A stretch of 19,003 nt of DNA. It comes from CAINDI01 sp037127585. Its GTDB lineage: Bacteria; Verrucomicrobiota; Verrucomicrobiia; Palsa-1439. Positions 15,587 through 19,003 of the stretch are shown here, one piece after another (position 1 is the stretch's first letter; every line of letters starts with the position of its first letter). The notes under the pieces were generated by a model, which saw only the letters and a list, made by a program, of their open reading frames with translations, had not been told where the DNA came from and searched no databases. The stretch covers positions 1 through 19,003 of the forward strand of contig JBAXYB010000058.1 of assembly GCA_037127585.1 (NCBI GenBank), in the 5' to 3' direction. The position numbers were made by a program, and so were the translations under genes.

Positions 15587-17203
15587 TTACTTGGCCTTGC
15601 TGGTGACCGGGACGAGGCCGGCTTGCTTGTCTTTGCGCATGCCCCACCATTGTTGCAGGATTGAGAGGAGTTGCTGCAACGTCCAATAGAGGGTCAGGCC
15701 GGAAGCGGTGTTGTAGAAAAACATGAGCATGATGAGCGGCATGAACATCATCATCTTGGCTTGCTGCGGATCTCCGGTCTGCGGGGTGAGTTTCTGCTGC
15801 AAGATCATCGAGCCGGTCATCACCAACGGCAAGGGATTGATGCCAAACCCGGCCACCATAAAAATCGTATCCGGCAACGCGAGATCTTTGATCCACAAGA
15901 ACGGTACGCCGCGCGTGGCGATGTCGCTGATGAGCACTTTGTAAAACGCCATCAGGACCGGCAACTGGACGAACATCGGCAAGCAACCGGCGAACGGATT
16001 AATCTTATGCTCCTTGTAGAGCTTCATCGTTTCTTGGTTCAGGCGCGCGGCGTCGTCTTTGTACTTCTCTTTCAACTTCGCCACCTGCGGCTGGAACTTC
16101 TGCATCTGTTTCATCGATGCCATGCTCTTGGCTTGAATCGGCCAGAAGATAATCTTCAACGCCAGCGTCACCAGCAGAATCGCCACGCCGTAGCTCGGAA
16201 TGATTCCGTAAAAGAAATTCAAACCGCGGAACAACATCAAACCGAAGATCCCCGAGTAGAAATCCATCCACGAACCGTAATCCATCGCCTCTTCCTGATG
16301 TTGCCCGAGCGCGAGCAGCCGGTCGTAGTCGCGCGGGCCGGCATAGTAGGTAAACGCACAGACGGCGCGGCCATCCGTCCCGCGGTATACCGGCACTTCG
16401 ATCTGCGCGGCCACGCCGTTGGTGGCGGCGCTCTTGGGATCGGTTGGCCAGGCCGGCAGTCCGACGCTGTTGTAGGTGACGCTGCTGGCATTGGTGGCCG
16501 TCGACACAATCTGCACGAAATACTGGCTCTTAACCGCCACCCAATTGGCCTGGATGAGTTCGTGGTTCTCGCCGGTTTTTTCGCGCTTCATGATCTTGCC
16601 GAGGTTCCGGTCGGACCACTTCGGACCGCCTTCCCAATCCGCGATCAAGTACTGCGGCGTTTCTTTCGAAGTGGCCGGCGTCGCGACACCGACGGCGATG
16701 GAAACGTTTGTGAGATTCACGGCGTTGGCGAACTCGAGACTGCCCGTCATCAGGTAATTGGTGCCGAGCGACACGGTCTTCGTCACCCCGGCCGCGCGCA
16801 TCACGACAGTGGTGGGGTCTTTCTGTTCGAGCGCAAACTCGGCCGTGCTGCTGGAATTGAGCACCAAGGCCGGGCCGTGCAGGAGCACGTGGCCGTGACC
16901 ATTGTCTTTTTGCTTGAGCAGCTCGACCGACTTGATTCCGCCCCCCCGGCTCGTGAATTCGACACGAATGAAATCATTGCTGACCGCGAGGATTTGCTCC
17001 GGGCCATGCTCGACGGCCGGCGCCGGCTGGATTTGCTCGACGACGACGTTGGTGGACGCCGGCAACGCCGTGGTGACGGAGTTCGTCAGGGCGACCGGCC
17101 GGGCCTTCTTCGGCACCGGCGGATAGATTTTATTGATGACGAATTGCACGCCGAACAAAGCCAGCATGCAGAGTAGAACAACTTGAATGGTGCGTTTATC
17201 CAT
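15587..17203 (-). CDS. yidC: Membrane protein insertase YidC
   Basis: YidC inserts and folds inner-membrane proteins, alone or with SecYEG. The 538-residue product has a single N-terminal helix (about 7-27), a large periplasmic domain (about 30-310) as in Gram-negative YidC1, and a C-terminal insertase domain with five helices. The signature ASMKQMQKFQPQVAKLKEKY and INPFAGCLPMFVQLPVLMAF is present. The charged residue of the hydrophilic groove is Lys (LALKIIFWP) where Escherichia coli has Arg. The start ATG at 17203 lies six bases after the yidD stop; there is no clear Shine-Dalgarno site, so coupling with yidD is likely. Confidence 0.97.
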   Translation of the reverse strand: MDKRTIQVVLLCMLALFGVQFVINKIYPPVPKKARPVALTNSVTTALPASTNVVVEQIQPAPAVEHGPEQILAVSNDFIRVEFTSRGGGIKSVELLKQKDNGHGHVLLHGPALVLNSSSTAEFALEQKDPTTVVMRAAGVTKTVSLGTNYLMTGSLEFANAVNLTNVSIAVGVATPATSKETPQYLIADWEGGPKWSDRNLGKIMKREKTGENHELIQANWVAVKSQYFVQIVSTATNASSVTYNSVGLPAWPTDPKSAATNGVAAQIEVPVYRGTDGRAVCAFTYYAGPRDYDRLLALGQHQEEAMDYGSWMDFYSGIFGLMLFRGLNFFYGIIPSYGVAILLVTLALKIIFWPIQAKSMASMKQMQKFQPQVAKLKEKYKDDAARLNQETMKLYKEHKINPFAGCLPMFVQLPVLMAFYKVLISDIATRGVPFLWIKDLALPDTIFMVAGFGINPLPLVMTGSMILQQKLTPQTGDPQQAKMMMFMPLIMLMFFYNTASGLTLYWTLQQLLSILQQWWGMRKDKQAGLVPVTSKAK

Positions 17204-17209
17204 GATGCT

Positions 17210-17431
17210 TCAGGGGACCGGATCGTAGCCGCCGGTATGAAATGGGTGACACCGCGCCAGCCGGCGGGTGGCCAGCCAGGTGCCGCGGACGGCGCCATGC
17301 CGTTCGACGGCTTCGCTCGCGTAATGCGAACAGCTCGGCTCGTACCGGCAACAACTCGTCACGAGCAACAACCCACGCGCCGGCGCGAGTTGCCGGTAGG
17401 CTTGCAAGAGCCAGAGGATGGCGCGTTTCAT
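17210..17431 (-). CDS. yidD: Membrane protein insertion efficiency factor YidD
   Basis: The 73-residue product matches YidD: CCRYEPSCSHYASEAVERHG and HPFHTGGYDPVP are the two conserved blocks, with the three cysteines. YidD assists YidC-dependent insertion at the cytoplasmic face. The ATG overlaps the rnpA TGA (ATGA). Confidence 0.95.
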   Translation of the reverse strand: MKRAILWLLQAYRQLAPARGLLLVTSCCRYEPSCSHYASEAVERHGAVRGTWLATRRLARCHPFHTGGYDPVP

Positions 17432-17784
17432 TGCAGCAATCCGGCCGTGCGCACGAGGTTGAGCAGGCAGGCTTCGACGTCGCGAAAAGCTTTTCCGTTA
17501 ATAGCGTGGCGGGCGATCATGACAATTTGAAAATTGGTTCGGAGTTTATGTTGATTGAGACGGTACGCTTCGCGGAGCAGCCGGCGCGCGCGATTGCGAG
17601 CCACGGCGTTGCCAATCTTGCGACTGGTCACGAAGCCGACGCGCCGCGGTTGGTCCGGGGTGTCGAGCACCACGGCCACGAACAGCGGGCTGGGATGCCG
17701 TTGGCCGTGGTCGTAGATCCAGCGGAACTGCGAGTTTCGTTGGATCCGCGAGCGTTTCGGGAGTTGAGGGCGCGCATGCTCCAC
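17428..17784 (-). CDS. rnpA: Ribonuclease P protein component
   Basis: This basic 118-residue protein binds the RNase P RNA and helps trim tRNA 5' leaders. The RNR motif is intact (GFVTSRKIGNAVARNRARRL, residues 50-69), and the FxxI region precedes it. The start is a GTG at 17784, 16 bases after the rpmH stop, without a clear Shine-Dalgarno site. The TGA overlaps the yidD ATG. Confidence 0.95.
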   Translation of the reverse strand: MEHARPQLPKRSRIQRNSQFRWIYDHGQRHPSPLFVAVVLDTPDQPRRVGFVTSRKIGNAVARNRARRLLREAYRLNQHKLRTNFQIVMIARHAINGKAFRDVEACLLNLVRTAGLLQ

Positions 17785-17800
17785 GCAGGGTGCGACTCGG

Positions 17801-17938
17801 TTAGGCGGTCGTCAACTTCTTGCGGCCCCGGCGGCGACGGCGGGCCAAGGTGGCGCGCCCGCGCTTGGTGCGCGTCTTATTCAAGAAGCCGACGCGGCGT
17901 TGCCGGCGGCGTTTGGATGGTTGGTACGTACGTTTCAT
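17801..17938 (-). CDS. rpmH: Ribosomal protein L34
   Basis: The 45-residue, extremely basic product starts MKRTYQPSKRRRQRR and ends GRKKLTTA, the typical L34 pattern and length. It belongs to the large ribosomal subunit. It is the first gene of the rpmH-rnpA-yidD-yidC-jag operon, directly after the promoter at 17966-17993. Confidence 0.96.
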   Translation of the reverse strand: MKRTYQPSKRRRQRRVGFLNKTRTKRGRATLARRRRRGRKKLTTA

Positions 17939-17965
17939 GTCTGTGTTCTTTCGTAAAGGGGCGGC

Positions 17966-17993
17966 ATCTTAACAGCCCGCCCCCCATTGTCAA
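17966..17993 (-). promoter_or_regulatory. Sigma-70-type promoter of the rpmH operon
   Basis: On the minus strand a perfect TTGACA (17993-17988) and TAAGAT (17971-17966) are 16 bases apart. Transcription would start about 20 bases before the rpmH ATG. The palindrome CCATTGTCAATGG (17984-17996) overlaps the -35 box and could be an operator. Confidence 0.7.
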
Positions 17994-18042
17994 TGGTGTG
18001 CAAAACCACGGCTGGCATGCGGTGCGCTTATAGGGAATGCCT

Positions 18043-18558
18043 ATGAATATGAAGGGCATTTTCTCAGGGATGATTGGTCTTGGATTGGTGATTTCAGCGG
18101 CTTCGGCCGAGGATAAGCCTGTTTCTGGCGTCAAAGCGAGTGCCGTCTCAGAATTGCGAAGCCACGACAATGCTTTCGCATTGATGATGGAATCCTACCG
18201 GCAGATGCAGGTGATCATGATCGAATCCGATTACGATAAACGCGTCCAACTCGCCAAATCCATTACCAACCCGAAAGAACGCGACCGCGTCCTGCTCATG
18301 GCCCAGCAAGAACACGACATGCGCATCACCAAGCTCCAACAAACCGTGAAGGGCTTCGATTCCGCTTACGACACGACCAGCAAAGATATGCAACGCCGGA
18401 CCGGCGGCGAAATCGTCACCAAAATCACCCCGCAAGAAGCCAGCGAACAACTCCGCCATTTCCGCGCGTTCACGCCCAAGGAATTCCGCATGGAAAATCA
18501 GCCGTCCTCGCTCCTGCCGGCCGGAGCGCGCATGCTGTTCGACGATAAACGCTACTGA
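18043..18558 (+). CDS. Small secreted/periplasmic protein of unknown function
   Basis: The product of about 171 residues starts with a signal peptide, MNMKGIFSGMIGLGLVISAA, with probable cleavage after the ASA that follows, before EDKP. The mature part is charged and mostly helical (SDYDKRVQLAKSITNPKERD, EHDMRITKLQQTVKGFDSAY), probably with a coiled-coil segment, and ends LPAGARMLFDDKRY. I do not recognise the family. Starts at 18037, 18043 and 18049 are all ATG; AGGGA at 18032-18036 has best spacing to 18043. It is divergent from rpmH and overlaps the end of the convergent aminotransferase gene by 7 bases. Confidence 0.8.
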   Translation: MNMKGIFSGMIGLGLVISAASAEDKPVSGVKASAVSELRSHDNAFALMMESYRQMQVIMIESDYDKRVQLAKSITNPKERDRVLLMAQQEHDMRITKLQQTVKGFDSAYDTTSKDMQRRTGGEIVTKITPQEASEQLRHFRAFTPKEFRMENQPSSLLPAGARMLFDDKRY

Positions 18559-19003
18559 CCACCGGCAAACGTCCGCACGAATTGCGCGTAAACTTCCGCC
18601 GTCTTCGGTCCCGGCTTACCGGAGCCAATGGGTTTCCCGTCCACCGCAATCACTGGCACCGCTTCCGCCGTCGTACTCGATAGAAAAACCTCGTCGGCGT
18701 TTAGCAGCTCGTCCTTCGTCACGCGCCGTTCCGTCGCTCCGGTCATTTGCACAATTTTATCGCGCGTCACCCCGGCCAATAACCGCGGGCCATTTGCCGG
18801 CGTGACCAACCGTCCGTCTTCCACGAGGAAGAGATTGGCGGCGGTCGCTTCATTGACGGTCCCATCCGTTTCACAAAAAACCGCGTCCTGCGCGCCCGCC
18901 TGCCGGGCGGCATTGTACGCGAGCACGTTGGCCAGCAACGCCACGCTCTTGATGTCGCACCGGGCCCAGCGTTGATCCGGCACGGTGATGACTTGCACAC
19001 CGG
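18552..19003 (-). CDS. D-amino-acid aminotransferase-like class IV aminotransferase (partial, N-terminus off window)
   Basis: The visible 150 residues are the C-terminal half of a fold-type IV PLP enzyme. The PLP lysine lies in RCDIKSVALLANVLA, a motif characteristic of D-alanine/D-amino-acid aminotransferases. ETDGTVNEATAANLFLV and GVTRDKIVQM are the cofactor-binding blocks, and SSTTAEAVPV precedes the final helix. It would make D-alanine or D-glutamate from alpha-keto acids, feeding peptidoglycan. The gene starts beyond the right edge. It ends seven bases inside the secreted-protein gene on the other strand. Confidence 0.93.
   Translation of the reverse strand, partial: GVQVITVPDQRWARCDIKSVALLANVLAYNAARQAGAQDAVFCETDGTVNEATAANLFLVEDGRLVTPANGPRLLAGVTRDKIVQMTGATERRVTKDELLNADEVFLSSTTAEAVPVIAVDGKPIGSGKPGPKTAEVYAQFVRTFAGGQ

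Noticed and set aside
15671..17176. Plus-strand open frame of 501 codons antisense to yidC
   Set aside because: It is a GC-rich shadow; the minus strand encodes an unmistakable YidC.

Overview
The window reads as chromosomal DNA of a Gram-negative bacterium of the PVC group, most likely Verrucomicrobiota. The evidence is an outer-membrane porin with a C-terminal Phe, a wide-groove YidC in a canonical rpmH-rnpA-yidD-yidC-jag run, a TPR/GT-C membrane protein and a lipoprotein-like family I associate with Verrucomicrobiota and Lentisphaerota. Composition is GC-rich. The phylum call is inference. I saw no rRNA, tRNA, CRISPR array, phage gene or intact transposase.

Layout. (A) About 1-4818, minus strand: an operon of five genes, Nudix hydrolase, GT-C-like membrane protein with TPRs, family 2 glycosyltransferase, small membrane protein, and an FAD-dependent oxidoreductase that runs off the left edge. 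All four junctions are 4-base ATGA stop/start overlaps. (B) 4843-6558: a single porin gene with its own terminator, a strong Shine-Dalgarno site and a long untranslated leader with a candidate sigma-70 promoter. (C) 6559-10062, minus strand: a second surface-glycan operon with an alpha/alpha-toroid protein, UDP-GlcNAc 2-epimerase, a WecG/TagA/CpsF glycosyltransferase and a membrane-anchored TPR protein. (D) 10128-11035, plus strand: purS-purQ with an ATGA overlap. (E) 11011-12903, minus strand: an aldo/keto reductase followed by a class IV aminotransferase, convergent with purQ. (F) 12904-15008: an accessory-looking stretch with a gene remnant between short direct repeats, a lipoprotein-like gene, a cupin and an inverted-repeat element. 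(G) 15009-17993, minus strand: the rpmH-rnpA-yidD-yidC-jag housekeeping operon with a visible promoter. (H) 18043 to the right edge: a small secreted protein of unknown function, convergent with the C-terminal half of a D-amino-acid aminotransferase.

How the genes fit together: A and C look like two parts of one cell-surface glycan or protein-glycosylation programme. C supplies UDP-ManNAc (WecB) and a ManNAc-type transferase (WecG family). A supplies a polyprenyl-dependent-looking GT-C enzyme with TPRs, a GT2 enzyme with C-terminal membrane helices and a flavoenzyme. The tight coupling in A, with two small or unexplained members, is the best candidate here for a poorly described system. Everything else is ordinary metabolism or protein export.
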